Positions 43,475 through 52,859 of a stretch of DNA of 64,000 nt are shown in pieces (positions within the stretch are counted from its first letter, which is position 1; each line of letters opens with the position of its first letter). The notes under the pieces were generated by a model. It ran no database searches. It had not been told where the DNA came from and saw nothing but the letters and a program-made list of their open reading frames with translations. A program made the position numbers and the translations under genes. Source of the DNA: Chitinophaga rupis (lineage in GTDB: Bacteria; Bacteroidota; Bacteroidia; Chitinophagales; Chitinophagaceae); assembly GCF_900109685.1 (NCBI RefSeq), contig NZ_FOBB01000001.1, forward strand, positions 620,001 to 684,000, read 5' to 3'.

Positions 43475-45856
43475 CTCCGACCTCAAACTTTTTACCGGGT
43501 TCATTAACGCCGCTTTAATGGCCTGGTAGCTGACGGTTAGTAAGGTAATGATCACTGCGCCGGCAGCGGTTACCGCAAATATCCACCAGGCAATACCGGA
43601 ACGGTATTCATAATGCTGCAGCCATTTATACATGCCGAAATAGGCCAGGGGCGCAGCTATCAGCAGGGCAATCACTACCAGCATTACAAAATCTTTTGAT
43701 AGTAGGGTCCATACATTCAGCACAGAGGCGCCCATTACTTTACGTATCCCAATTTCCTTGGTACGCTGCTCTGCCATAAAAGTGGCCATACCAAATAACC
43801 CCAGGCAGCTAATGAAAATAGCCAGTATAGCAAACCCACTGGATAGTTTACCAATGCGTTGTTCATTTTCAAATTTTCGGGCATACTCCAAATCCACAAA
43901 TTTGTAACTAAAGGGAGCGGCAGGGCTATATTGTTTAAATACCGCTTCAATCTTACGCAGCGCTTCCGTAGCGCTGGCAGCAGGGTTCAGGCGCAGGATC
44001 AAAAAATTATTAGGGTTCTTGGCTATACAAAAAACAGATGGCCGTACCGGTGCGTAAGGTGATTCTACAATCATGTCTTTAATCACCCCGATCACATGAA
44101 AGGACATTCCATCCCATTTAATAATTTCACCAACTGGATTTTTAAGCCCCATAAATTTTACAGCACTTTCATTCAAAACAAAAGCAGCAGAATCAGATGC
44201 AAACTCACGGGAAAAATCACGGCCCTCTTTGAATTGCCAGCCTATAGTTTTGCCAAATTCAGGGGAAACACCGGTGGTTGGGAAATCAACAGACAGGCTG
44301 GGATCTTTATCCTTCCAATCAAAGCCGCCGTTAGTATTCCATACCTGTGTTAAAGGGCTTTCTGCCTGCGCAATCTCTGTTACCGCGCCGTTACTTTGTA
44401 ATGCGTGTTTTACCGCCTCAAAATGGTCAGCTACCTCCGTGGCCATCAGGTCTACACTTACCAAACCATCCCGGTTATAACCTACCGGGCGGTCACGGGC
44501 AAACTGCACCTGCCGGAAAATGACAATAGTACCAATGATCAAAACAACAGATACCGTAAACTGCACCACTACCAGCACTTTGCGGGGCACCGCAGCCAAA
44601 CGGCCCACCCGGAAAGTTCCTTTTAATACCTTTACCGGCTGAAAAGACGACAGGTACAGCGCCGGGTAGCTACCGGCCACCAGGCCGGTAATAACAGTGC
44701 AGCCAATTCCTGCCAGCCAGAACAAGGGACTGCCCCATAACATGCTTATATTTTTATCTGCCACTTCATTAAAGAAGGGAAGCATTAACTGCACCAGTAT
44801 CAGGCACAGTACAAATGCGATCACCGACATCATTAAAGATTCACCAAAGAACTGCCAGATCAGCTGCAGGCGGAATGAGCCAATGGCTTTGCGGATACCT
44901 ACTTCCTTCGCCCGTTTCTCAGAGCGGGCCGTGCTCAGGTTCATGAAATTAATGCAGGCCAGCAATAACACAAACACACCAATAATACCAAACAGCCATA
45001 CAAACTGAATACGGCCGCCGGTATTAACCCCTTGTTTAAACTGCTCATACAAATGCCATTTACGCATAGGGTGCAGGAAGATCTGAGAATGGAATTTGCG
45101 TTCATCCGGCTGTTGATGATCCAGCCGTATATTGCGGATCTTCCGGGATACCTGCGCCATGTCCATATGGTCTGCCATCTCCACAAATACCTGGAACCCG
45201 TTGCTGCCCCAGGGATTTGGATTTTCCCTGATCCATTTATCAGTGATCAGCTTATATTCCCAGGGCAGGAAAAAAGTAGTGCTGGCAAAGGAAGTATTAG
45301 CCGGCAGGTCCTCATACACACCGGTTACTTTTAATTCGTCCTTATTATCAATTTTAATCAGCTTATCCATTGGGTTGGCATCGCCAAACAACGTCCTGGC
45401 CAAAGAGGCAGAGAGCACAATGGAATAAGGATCTTTTAGCGCAGCGTAGGTGCCTTGCTGCATTTTCAGGCTAAGCATATCCAACGCTTCAGGCTCCATG
45501 CTGTTCCCATTTTTCATGATCCGCGTATCTCCCACGGTCAGTAAATGTGGCTGTGTCCATGATGACATTACCACATGCTTAAAGTAATTACCATAACTGT
45601 TGCGCAGTGCATCTCCAATAGGGTAAGGCATAGATTGCCAGGTATCAATACCACCATTCAGCAGCTGGTTTTGTTTTAATGTGGCAATGCGGTCATAATT
45701 TTTATGGTAATGATTAAACGTTACCTCATCCCAGACCCAGAGGCCAATTAACATGGCCACCGCCATACCTGCAGAAAGGCCGGTAATATTAATGAAGGAG
45801 TGTGCCTTGTTCTTTAACAGATTGCGCCAGGCAGCCTTCAGGTAGTTTTTGAACAT
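43472..45856 (-). CDS. ABC transporter permease, FtsX/MacB-like
   Basis: 794-residue permease with two MacB-PCD/FtsX modules, the form common in Bacteroidetes. The N-terminus (YLKAAWRNLLKNKAHSFINI, then TM1) begins a periplasmic MacB core domain; FtsX-type membrane blocks are at about 280-430 (NFMNLSTARSEKRAKEVGIR) and 680-790 (FMAEQRTKEIGIRKVMGASV). No ATP-binding gene is adjacent, so the ATPase partner lies elsewhere. Likely a mechanotransmission-type exporter of lipids, peptides or drugs. Confidence 0.9.
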   Translation of the reverse strand: MFKNYLKAAWRNLLKNKAHSFINITGLSAGMAVAMLIGLWVWDEVTFNHYHKNYDRIATLKQNQLLNGGIDTWQSMPYPIGDALRNSYGNYFKHVVMSSWTQPHLLTVGDTRIMKNGNSMEPEALDMLSLKMQQGTYAALKDPYSIVLSASLARTLFGDANPMDKLIKIDNKDELKVTGVYEDLPANTSFASTTFFLPWEYKLITDKWIRENPNPWGSNGFQVFVEMADHMDMAQVSRKIRNIRLDHQQPDERKFHSQIFLHPMRKWHLYEQFKQGVNTGGRIQFVWLFGIIGVFVLLLACINFMNLSTARSEKRAKEVGIRKAIGSFRLQLIWQFFGESLMMSVIAFVLCLILVQLMLPFFNEVADKNISMLWGSPLFWLAGIGCTVITGLVAGSYPALYLSSFQPVKVLKGTFRVGRLAAVPRKVLVVVQFTVSVVLIIGTIVIFRQVQFARDRPVGYNRDGLVSVDLMATEVADHFEAVKHALQSNGAVTEIAQAESPLTQVWNTNGGFDWKDKDPSLSVDFPTTGVSPEFGKTIGWQFKEGRDFSREFASDSAAFVLNESAVKFMGLKNPVGEIIKWDGMSFHVIGVIKDMIVESPYAPVRPSVFCIAKNPNNFLILRLNPAASATEALRKIEAVFKQYSPAAPFSYKFVDLEYARKFENEQRIGKLSSGFAILAIFISCLGLFGMATFMAEQRTKEIGIRKVMGASVLNVWTLLSKDFVMLVVIALLIAAPLAYFGMYKWLQHYEYRSGIAWWIFAVTAAGAVIITLLTVSYQAIKAALMNPVKSLRSE

Positions 45857-46018
45857 GCGCCAATGGTTTTAAGAGTAGACCCTACCCGTCCCAAGCAGGA
45901 TGCCCGTTTATTACAGCATTCGTAATCAACAGGTTAATAATATATTTACGCCGGTTATGTCCGCTTTCAGTACAAAAAGTGTTCAATTCCGGACAGGCAA
46001 ATACTTAAATGCTCACCA

Positions 46019-46048
46019 TTTGCACATCATTTAATTTACCGAACTTTG
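46019..46048 (+). promoter_or_regulatory. Promoter of the small AraC-type gene
   Basis: TTTG (46019-46022), an 18-bp spacer and GAACTTTG (46041-46048), which differs from TAnnTTTG at one position. The start codon follows at 46073, giving a leader of about 20 nt. Confidence 0.5.
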
Positions 46049-46072
46049 TGCTTAACTTTTAAATGCAATGGT

Positions 46073-46483
46073 ATGATGAGTAGAAATGAAGAGATCTTTC
46101 AGCATTACCTGGAGATTATCGATACCCACCTGGATGACCTGATAAGCGGCAGAACAGACCGCATGTATGAGCTGCAGGATATAGCTGCGCACCTCTTTAT
46201 TCATCCTACACACCTGAGCACTGTAATAAAACAGCATACCGGCCACCACCCCTGTTTTTTTTATGAGCAAAAGATTATGGAGCAGGCTAAAATAATGTTG
46301 CAGAACCCGCAGCATTCCGTGGCAGATGTAGCCTACACCCTCACATACGATCCCTCCAACTTCACCAAATGGTTTAAGGCATTTGCAGGTGTTACTCCTT
46401 CAAAATACCGCCAGCAGGCAGCTGTACCAACAGGGAAAGCTGTACCGGTAAGGGTAGCCGTGCCGGTTAGTATAGCTAGTTAA
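46073..46483 (+). CDS. Small AraC-type HTH regulator without sensor domain
   Basis: 136-residue DNA-binding protein consisting almost only of the AraC double HTH. An N-terminal helical piece (about 1-45) is followed by LQDIAAHLFIHPTHLSTVIKQHTG and VADVAYTLTYDPSNFTKWFKAFAGVTPSKYR. The usual ligand-binding domain is absent, as in SoxS-like stand-alone regulators. The C-terminus is a Val/Pro-rich tail. The start is ATG 46073 or 46076. Its 3' end overlaps that of the opposite-strand YcxB-like gene by 8 bp. Confidence 0.82.
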   Translation: MMSRNEEIFQHYLEIIDTHLDDLISGRTDRMYELQDIAAHLFIHPTHLSTVIKQHTGHHPCFFYEQKIMEQAKIMLQNPQHSVADVAYTLTYDPSNFTKWFKAFAGVTPSKYRQQAAVPTGKAVPVRVAVPVSIAS

Positions 46484-46955
46484 TTTTTCCTTTTACAAGA
46501 TTGCTGAAAGTATTACGCGCCGCATCGTTCTCAAACGCGCTGGTGGGTATAAGCAGAAAGGATTTTTTATCACGGTACAGGAAAAAGAATTTACGCGTTT
46601 CCACCAGCCGTGTAAAATTATTCCAGTATAGCTGGCGCTGGTGATCGCTGGTGCGGGTAGATATGAGTAAGCCCTCTTCCGAATAACCCAGCTTTATTTC
46701 ATCTTTAAAGGTAGCGGCTTTGTTGTAGGTAGAGAGTGGCAGCAGGTACCAGAAGGCCCATATAATAATAGCTACCATCACAAATATGCCAATAAGCGCG
46801 CTGGGAGTAACTACGTTAAAGAAAAAGCCCATGAGTGTGATCAGCAGCAGAATAGCCAGGGTGATGCGGTATACTTTAACTTCCCCCCGCTGCATAAAAT
46901 GATAGCGTAATGCGGTCAATACATCCTCTTTGTTATAGCTGAACTCTACATACAT
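46476..46955 (-). CDS. YcxB-like membrane protein
   Basis: 159-residue protein with two adjacent membrane helices (about 30-48 and 52-72) and a C-terminal YcxB-like domain (about 90-157, with YSEEGLLISTRTSDHQRQLYWNNFTRLVETRKFFFLYRDK). The N-terminal strand MYVEFSYNKEDVLTALRYHF is also typical. Function unknown. It lies 34 nt after the exported-protein gene on the same strand and may be co-transcribed with it. Confidence 0.75.
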   Translation of the reverse strand: MYVEFSYNKEDVLTALRYHFMQRGEVKVYRITLAILLLITLMGFFFNVVTPSALIGIFVMVAIIIWAFWYLLPLSTYNKAATFKDEIKLGYSEEGLLISTRTSDHQRQLYWNNFTRLVETRKFFFLYRDKKSFLLIPTSAFENDAARNTFSNLVKGKIN

Positions 46956-46989
46956 TATTGGCCAGGCAACAGTTTTTTAGGTTCTTCAA

Positions 46990-47541
46990 CTATTTGGGAA
47001 CAGCGATTGACATGGGGTTTTCCATGTCGTCCCTTTCTGTAACCGGCGCGTATTTCTTGCGGTTGGCCAGTATTTTCTTGGTGTTGGTATCCAGGTCATC
47101 TTCATTCAGACCCGGGAAGTTATTTTTAATGAACTGGAAGTATTGCTGTAAGGTTTTTACATCTATCTTAAAAGGAAATACCAGTGATTTACCACCGCCT
47201 TTCAGATAATCATTGTTATTGATCCTGGTTTCATTTTGCAGGTACCATTTGTACAGGTCCACCACGGCATTTTCCAGCTCACCATCCTCTACCTCAGGCT
47301 CACGGTTCAGCATCCACACGTATTCTTCTACACGGCTGGGTTTTATGGCTGTAGGTATTTTATTAATGGTGGGAGTGGGTTTGTTGCTGCTGGCAGATTT
47401 ATCGCCGTTATTATCACATTTCTCCGGACACTTGTCCTTATCCTTTTCTTTATGCCCATCGTTGGCATAAGTGGTAACCGCGGTGAATAACAGGGCTGCT
47501 ACCGGCAGTAATATCCATATGAAACCACGCATGGTACTCAT
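46990..47541 (-). CDS. Exported hypothetical protein, Lys/Asp-rich linker
   Basis: 183-residue exported protein. The signal sequence around MRGFIWILLPVAALLFTAVT ends in ANDG, followed by a charged Cys-containing stretch (KDKDKCPEKCDNNGDK). The C-terminal ~110 residues are helical (VEEYVWMLNREPEVEDGELENAV) and end MSIAVPK. Several ATGs are possible (47577, 47541, 47532); I chose 47541. No family recognised. Together with the YcxB-like gene it forms a two-gene minus-strand unit divergent from the PP-loop ATPase. Confidence 0.6.
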   Translation of the reverse strand: MSTMRGFIWILLPVAALLFTAVTTYANDGHKEKDKDKCPEKCDNNGDKSASSNKPTPTINKIPTAIKPSRVEEYVWMLNREPEVEDGELENAVVDLYKWYLQNETRINNNDYLKGGGKSLVFPFKIDVKTLQQYFQFIKNNFPGLNEDDLDTNTKKILANRKKYAPVTERDDMENPMSIAVPK

Positions 47542-47704
47542 ACGTTGCAGTGATAAGGAGGGTTTGCCTGGTCTCATATAGGTAAATTTTCAACTTTAAA
47601 AATACAAAATACAATTTATAAATCCCAAAAAACAAAATGACGCTACATTTACAATTAACAATATTTAACATTCCGGACCCATCCATTACAATTTATCAAG
47701 TGCT

Positions 47705-48409
47705 ATGATACCTGCCTTTATGAACTGGAGCAGCGGTAAAGATGCCTGTTTTGCTCTTTGGACCCTGCAACAGCAGGGATTGTATGATGTACGCTACCTG
47801 TTCACCACCCTGAATGCGGGCTTTAACCGGGTATCCATGCATGGGGTGCGGGAGGCCCTGCTGGATGAACAGGCCCGCCAGGTGAATATTCCCCTGAAAA
47901 AAGCCTATTTACAGGAGCATGCCTCCATGGAGGATTATAATGCGATGATGCAGGCACAAATGGCAGCCATGGTGCAGGAAGGTATTCAGCATGCTGTTTT
48001 TGGAGATATTTTCCTGGACGACCTGCGCTTATACCGGGAGGCCCAGCTGGCCCGTATAGGTATGCAGGCCGTGTTTCCCATCTGGAAGCAGGATAGCCGC
48101 CAGCTGGTGCTGCAAATGATACAGGCGGGCTTTAAAGCGGTAGTGGTATGCGCCAATGCCCGCTACCTGGATAGCAGCTTTGCCGGCCGGCTGGTTGATG
48201 AACAGTTCCTGGCCGACCTGCCGGCTGATGTAGACCCCTGCGGGGAAAACGGTGAGTTTCACACCTTTGTGTTTGATGGCCCTTTATTTAAGGCGCCGGT
48301 GGCCTTTAGCCCGGGCGAAACCGTAGAACGTAGCTACCAGCCGGACGGGGATACCCACCCTAACTGGGACAGCCGCTTCTTTTTTAAAGAACTCTTACCA
48401 CCTGAATAG
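47705..48409 (+). CDS. PP-loop ATPase of the Dph6/diphthine-ammonia ligase-like family
   Basis: 234-residue adenine-nucleotide alpha-hydrolase-like protein. The PP-loop is NWSSGKDACFAL (SGKD, about residues 7-18), followed by FTTLNAGFNRVSMHGVR and a central HAVFGDIFLDDLRLYRE segment; the DPCGENGEFHTFVFDGPLF block near 195-215 is the Dph6 hallmark. In archaea and eukaryotes this enzyme makes diphthamide on EF2. Bacteria lack diphthamide, so the substrate here is unknown. It stands alone with a terminator after it. Confidence 0.87.
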   Translation: MIPAFMNWSSGKDACFALWTLQQQGLYDVRYLFTTLNAGFNRVSMHGVREALLDEQARQVNIPLKKAYLQEHASMEDYNAMMQAQMAAMVQEGIQHAVFGDIFLDDLRLYREAQLARIGMQAVFPIWKQDSRQLVLQMIQAGFKAVVVCANARYLDSSFAGRLVDEQFLADLPADVDPCGENGEFHTFVFDGPLFKAPVAFSPGETVERSYQPDGDTHPNWDSRFFFKELLPPE

Positions 48410-48434
48410 GCTTTCTGGAAAACCCTGAAAAAAC

Positions 48435-48461
48435 AAAAGCAATGGTTTTATCCATTGCTTT
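48435..48461 (+). terminator. Terminator of the PP-loop ATPase gene
   Basis: Perfect 10-bp stem AAAGCAATGG (48436-48445) / CCATTGCTTT (48452-48461) with a 6-nt loop, 27 nt after the stop. It may work in both directions, as T runs flank both sides. Confidence 0.75.
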
Positions 48462-48830
48462 CGAGAGTCATTTACAGTGCATGAAGAGTCACGCTTGTAG
48501 AAATATTTGGTTTTTCATAGGACAGTAACCATAATAAAAATTAATACGGTACAAATATATAAAAAAACCCTATAGTGTTATAGGAATGTTAAAGATTTAT
48601 AATATATCCAAAGAAGTCAGCTAATATTAAAAATAAAATAAATAAGAAGGATGTTTTTGAAAATACACGAAACGTGTTAAGCTATTGATATGATAAGCAA
48701 AGAATTAATAAAACGATAGTAGTAAAGCGCCGTTCAGTGATGGTTTGAACTTAAACCATCATCTAATCAATTACGTATATGCTATAATAATCTTTTAAGG
48801 AGAGAGAGGGTAACTTTTGTATAAAAGGTA

Positions 48831-48852
48831 AGGGCGCCTAGAAAAGCGCCCT
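48831..48852 (-). terminator. Probable terminator of the ribonucleotide reductase gene
   Basis: 7-bp GC stem AGGGCGC (48831-48837) / GCGCCCT (48846-48852) with an 8-nt loop. On the minus strand it is followed by TACCTTTTAT. It lies about 120 nt after the stop at 48970. Confidence 0.55.
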
Positions 48853-48969
48853 CAATTTGTTACTATCCTATGAAAACCCTATTTGAATACAAATGTAAGT
48901 TCCTGTTATTTTATGTTGAAATTTTCGGTGCGGAATAACAAATCATTAACAAGGCTAGTAGGCTGATAT

Positions 48970-51900
48970 TCAACTACAACCCATGCTGTTTCCGCAGTTC
49001 AAACACTTATAACAGGTGCCGGATCGTACCGTGATATGACCACAGGTATTACAGGCAGGCGCATCACTCTGCATGCTGCGCATGTAGTCCTGGGTGCTGC
49101 TTTCGCCGGATGCCTGCTTGGCAAGCGCCGGTTGTTTCTGCGATTTGTTAGCCCCTGCAACCGGATTATTATTAGAGGCAGTACCCCCTGTTAAAAAGGT
49201 AACATGCACATTAGATAATGCGGGTCTTGCCGCCTGCTCATTTTCTTCATCCTCCTCACCGGTATTACCGGGTGCATCCAATACATGTACGAGGTCAGTT
49301 CTGCCTAAATACTCATACCCTAATACCCGGAATATGTAATCGATCAGCGAAGTGGCGGACTTAATATTCGGATGGTCCACCATACCAGCCGGCTCAAAAC
49401 GGGTGAACACAAATTTATCTACAAACTCCTCCAGCGGCACCCCGTATTGCAATCCTACAGAAACAGCTATGGCAAAACAGTTCATCAGGCTGCGCAAAGT
49501 AGATCCTTCTTTTGCAAGGTCTATGAATATCTCGCCCAGCGTGGCATCATTATACTCGCCTGTGCGCAGGAAAATAGCCTGCCCGCCTACCTTGGCTTTT
49601 TGTGTAAACCCCCGGCGTTTGGCCGGTAATGTTTTGCGTTCTATAATGCGCGACAGCTGGCGTTTAAGTGTAGTATCGGGGCTGGCTTGCATACGCTTGC
49701 TCACTTCTTCCAGCAGCTCATCGATCGTGAGCTCATTCAGATCTATGATCTGTGATGCGGCTACGGGTGCAGCAGTTGCTTCGTCTGCCACTGCATCTGC
49801 CTTTTTCTTTTTATCGCTTTTATTGCTCAGCGGCTGGCTCAGCTTAGAACCATCGCGGTACAGGGCACAAGCTTTAAGGCCCAGCTCCCAGCTTAATTTA
49901 TAGGCATCCTCTATTTCCGCTACCACTGCTTCATTAGGCAGGTTAATGGTTTTGGAGATAGCGCCGGAAATAAACGGTTGCGTAGCGGCCATCATACGAA
50001 TGTGGCCATGCGGGTGAATAAAACGCTCGCCTTTTTTACCGCACTTGTTGGCGCAATCAAAAATAGGCAGGTGCTCTGCTTTCAGGTAGGGCGCGCCTTC
50101 TACCGTCATGGTGCCGCACACATAATCATTTGCAGCTTCTATCTGTTCATCGGTAAAGCCCAGCTCATGCAGCAGGCTAAACTCCATGTTAAAATACTGC
50201 TCCGGTGTAAAGCCCAGGCGCTGCAGGCATTCTTCGCCCAGGGTGTATACGTTAAATACAAAAGCAATGTCAAAAGAGGATGCTACTGCAGTATCCAGCT
50301 TTTTCATTTCTTCTGCAATAAATCCTTTTTCGCTTAATGACTGGTGGTTGATATAAGGGGCTCCTGCAAAGCTGCCGGCGCCCTTGGCATAATCCACAAT
50401 GGCTTTTATTTCATTGGGCTTATATTTCAGGTTCTGTAAAGCGGTAGGAATACTTTGGTTAATGATCTTAAAGTAACCGCCGCCGCTCAGCTTCTTGAAT
50501 TTTACCAGCGCAAAATCAGGCTCCACGCCGGTGGTATCACAATCCATTACCAGCCCAATAGTGCCGGTAGGTGCAATTACCGTGGCCTGCGCATTGCGGT
50601 AGCCATTTTTTTCACCCAGCTGCACTGCATCGTCCCAGGCTTTGGTGGCTGCTTTCAGCAGGTAGTTGGGGCAGTAGCGGGCATTAATACCCTGGGGTTT
50701 TATTTCAATGCCTTCATAGGCATCTATAGCATCATACGCAGCTGCACGGTGGTTACGCATTACACGCAGCATATCCTCCCGGTTCTCTGCATACTTGGGA
50801 AAAGCGCCCAGGTGGCCGGCCATTTCTGCAGATGTTTTGTAGGAGATGCCGGTCATAATAGCGGTGATAGCGCCTGCAATACCTCTTGCTTCCTCACTGT
50901 CATATGCAATACCGCTTACCATTAACATAGAGCCCAGGTTAGCATATCCCAGGCCCAGGGTGCGGTATTCATAGCTTAGTTGCGCTACCTCTTTGGAGGG
51001 GAACTGGGCCATGTGCACGGATATTTCCAGCACCACGGTCCACAGGCGCACGGTATATTCAAAACCGGCTACGTCAAACTCATTTTTTTCTTCATTAAAG
51101 AAACGGCGCAGGTTTACGGATGCCAGGTTACAGGCCGTATTATCCAGGAACATGTATTCTGAGCAGGGATTGGAGGCGTTAATGCGTCCGCCCTGGGGAC
51201 AGGTATGCCATTCATTAATGGTGGTATCATACTGGGTGCCGGGATCTGCGCAGCGCCAGGCAGCATAGGCAATCTGGTCCCACAGGTCTTTGGCCTTTAT
51301 TGTTTTCATGGTACGGCCGTCCATACGGGCTTTCAGCTCCCAGTCACCATCTTCCGCCAGGCGGTGAAAAAAGCTGTTGGGTATGCGTACGGAGTTATTG
51401 GAGTTCTGGCCGCTTACGGTGCGGTATGCTTCGCCCTCGTAATCTGAGGAATAACCGGCGTTAATAAGCGCAGCTACCTTCTTTTCCTCCTCTACCTTCC
51501 AGTTAATGAAATCCATTATTTCCGGGTGATCCAGGTCCAGGCATACCATTTTGGCTGCCCGGCGGGTAGTGCCGCCAGATTTAATAGCGCCGGCAGCCCG
51601 GTCGCCTATTTTCAAAAAGCTCATTAAGCCGCTGGAAGTGCCGCCGCCGCTCAGCTTTTCACCTTCGCCCCGGATGTGGGAGAAGTTGGTGCCTACGCCG
51701 GAGCCATATTTGAAGATCCGGGCTTCCCGTACCCACAGGTCCATAATACCGCCATCATTCACCAGGTCATCGCTTACGCTTAAAATAAAACACGCATGAG
51801 GCTGGGGGCGCTCGTAGGCGGAAGTAGATCTTTCCAGCTCGCCGGTTTTGGCGTTCACAAAATAGTGGCCCTGGGGCTTACCCGTAATGCCATAGCTTTC

Positions 51901-52383
51901 ATGCAGGCCGGTATTAAACCATTGCGGGGAGTTAGGAACACAACCCTGGTTAAGCATACAATACGCCAGCTCGTCATAAAACACCTGGGCATCTTTTTCG
52001 CTGGCAAAATAACCACCCCGCTCGCCCCAGGCACGCCAGCAGTTAGCCATACGGTGCACCACCTGTTTTACAGAGGTTTCCCGGCCTTTGGAGCCATCCG
52101 GCTGGGGTACGCCCGCTTTCCGGAAATATTTTTGCGCCAGTATGTCTGTTGCTATCTGGGACCAGGCCTTAGGTACTTCTACATTGTTCATTTCAAACAC
52201 CACATCACCACCAGGGTTACGGATCACCGACGAACGGAACTCGTATTCAAACTGCTCATAGGGGCTTTTACCTTCCTGGGTAAAATGGCGGGAAAATACA
52301 AGCCCGCTTTGGTTACTGGTATGCTTCATCCGTTTTATAAGTTTGTTCCATTGATCGGACGGAACCTTGCATTCACTATTCAC
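48970..52383 (-). CDS. nrdJ: Vitamin B12-dependent (class II) ribonucleoside-diphosphate reductase
   Basis: 1137-residue adenosylcobalamin-dependent ribonucleotide reductase that makes deoxynucleotides without oxygen-dependent radical generation. The active-site block INASNPCSEYMFLDNTACNL and the phosphate-binding APTGTIGLVMDCDTTG are intact, and PHACFILSVSDDLVNDGGIM lies near the N-terminus. The C-terminus has the Cys-rich CNTCGHITVRSGTCYKCLNC, typical of this long NrdJ subtype. I looked for a cobalamin riboswitch upstream and saw no B12-box-like sequence. It is monocistronic. Confidence 0.95.
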   Translation of the reverse strand: MNSECKVPSDQWNKLIKRMKHTSNQSGLVFSRHFTQEGKSPYEQFEYEFRSSVIRNPGGDVVFEMNNVEVPKAWSQIATDILAQKYFRKAGVPQPDGSKGRETSVKQVVHRMANCWRAWGERGGYFASEKDAQVFYDELAYCMLNQGCVPNSPQWFNTGLHESYGITGKPQGHYFVNAKTGELERSTSAYERPQPHACFILSVSDDLVNDGGIMDLWVREARIFKYGSGVGTNFSHIRGEGEKLSGGGTSSGLMSFLKIGDRAAGAIKSGGTTRRAAKMVCLDLDHPEIMDFINWKVEEEKKVAALINAGYSSDYEGEAYRTVSGQNSNNSVRIPNSFFHRLAEDGDWELKARMDGRTMKTIKAKDLWDQIAYAAWRCADPGTQYDTTINEWHTCPQGGRINASNPCSEYMFLDNTACNLASVNLRRFFNEEKNEFDVAGFEYTVRLWTVVLEISVHMAQFPSKEVAQLSYEYRTLGLGYANLGSMLMVSGIAYDSEEARGIAGAITAIMTGISYKTSAEMAGHLGAFPKYAENREDMLRVMRNHRAAAYDAIDAYEGIEIKPQGINARYCPNYLLKAATKAWDDAVQLGEKNGYRNAQATVIAPTGTIGLVMDCDTTGVEPDFALVKFKKLSGGGYFKIINQSIPTALQNLKYKPNEIKAIVDYAKGAGSFAGAPYINHQSLSEKGFIAEEMKKLDTAVASSFDIAFVFNVYTLGEECLQRLGFTPEQYFNMEFSLLHELGFTDEQIEAANDYVCGTMTVEGAPYLKAEHLPIFDCANKCGKKGERFIHPHGHIRMMAATQPFISGAISKTINLPNEAVVAEIEDAYKLSWELGLKACALYRDGSKLSQPLSNKSDKKKKADAVADEATAAPVAASQIIDLNELTIDELLEEVSKRMQASPDTTLKRQLSRIIERKTLPAKRRGFTQKAKVGGQAIFLRTGEYNDATLGEIFIDLAKEGSTLRSLMNCFAIAVSVGLQYGVPLEEFVDKFVFTRFEPAGMVDHPNIKSATSLIDYIFRVLGYEYLGRTDLVHVLDAPGNTGEEDEENEQAARPALSNVHVTFLTGGTASNNNPVAGANKSQKQPALAKQASGESSTQDYMRSMQSDAPACNTCGHITVRSGTCYKCLNCGNSMGCS

Positions 52384-52859
52384 ACTCCTTTTATTGTACT
52401 CTTTTCTTGTGCGACCCGCTTCGGGCGGCTGTTTTCAGGGGTGAAAAAGGCCTGCATGCTCGGTTACATATCCCAATGTTTGGAGGATTTAACAATCGAA
52501 TTTTCAATGCTTGTTGAGGTACTTTAAAATTAATTTTTAAAATCCGTGATACCTTGCTTTTCTTATTAACAGCTTGTGGATAATATGCCGGATGGGCGGC
52601 TATGGCCCGGGAAAGTCTTTTGCCACAATAAAATCAGCTAAAAGTGGCTCAGTATCAGCATTTTGACAAGGTGTGTATAAACAAAAAATGGCCCAAACAT
52701 TGCTATAAATGTTAATTAACAGCCCGGTTGTTACCATCGGAGAATGCCCTTTCTCATGAAAAATGAGCCTTATGCATATTCGGTTATTCCACAATATGAG
52801 CTGTCACTTATTACCAATTTTTTTATACATTTGCGACAACCGGAACAACGCATTAATTG
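52384..52859. other. Divergent intergenic region
   Basis: About 475 bp between the divergent reductase and GGGP synthase genes. It contains TACATTTG (52826-52833), a -7 element for the plus-strand gene, and a small GC hairpin near 52415. No gene or larger repeat is supported. Confidence 0.5.

Larger units (their letters stand above)
48410..48969. other. Convergent intergenic region with two terminators
   Basis: About 560 bp between convergent genes. It contains the terminators at 48435-48461 and 48831-48852; the rest is A/T-rich (notably 48530-48780) without a coding frame, tRNA or clear repeat. Confidence 0.6.

Noticed and set aside
52384..52560. Cobalamin riboswitch upstream of the B12-dependent reductase
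   Set aside because: No B12-box-like sequence or matching fold seen; only a small GC hairpin near 52415.
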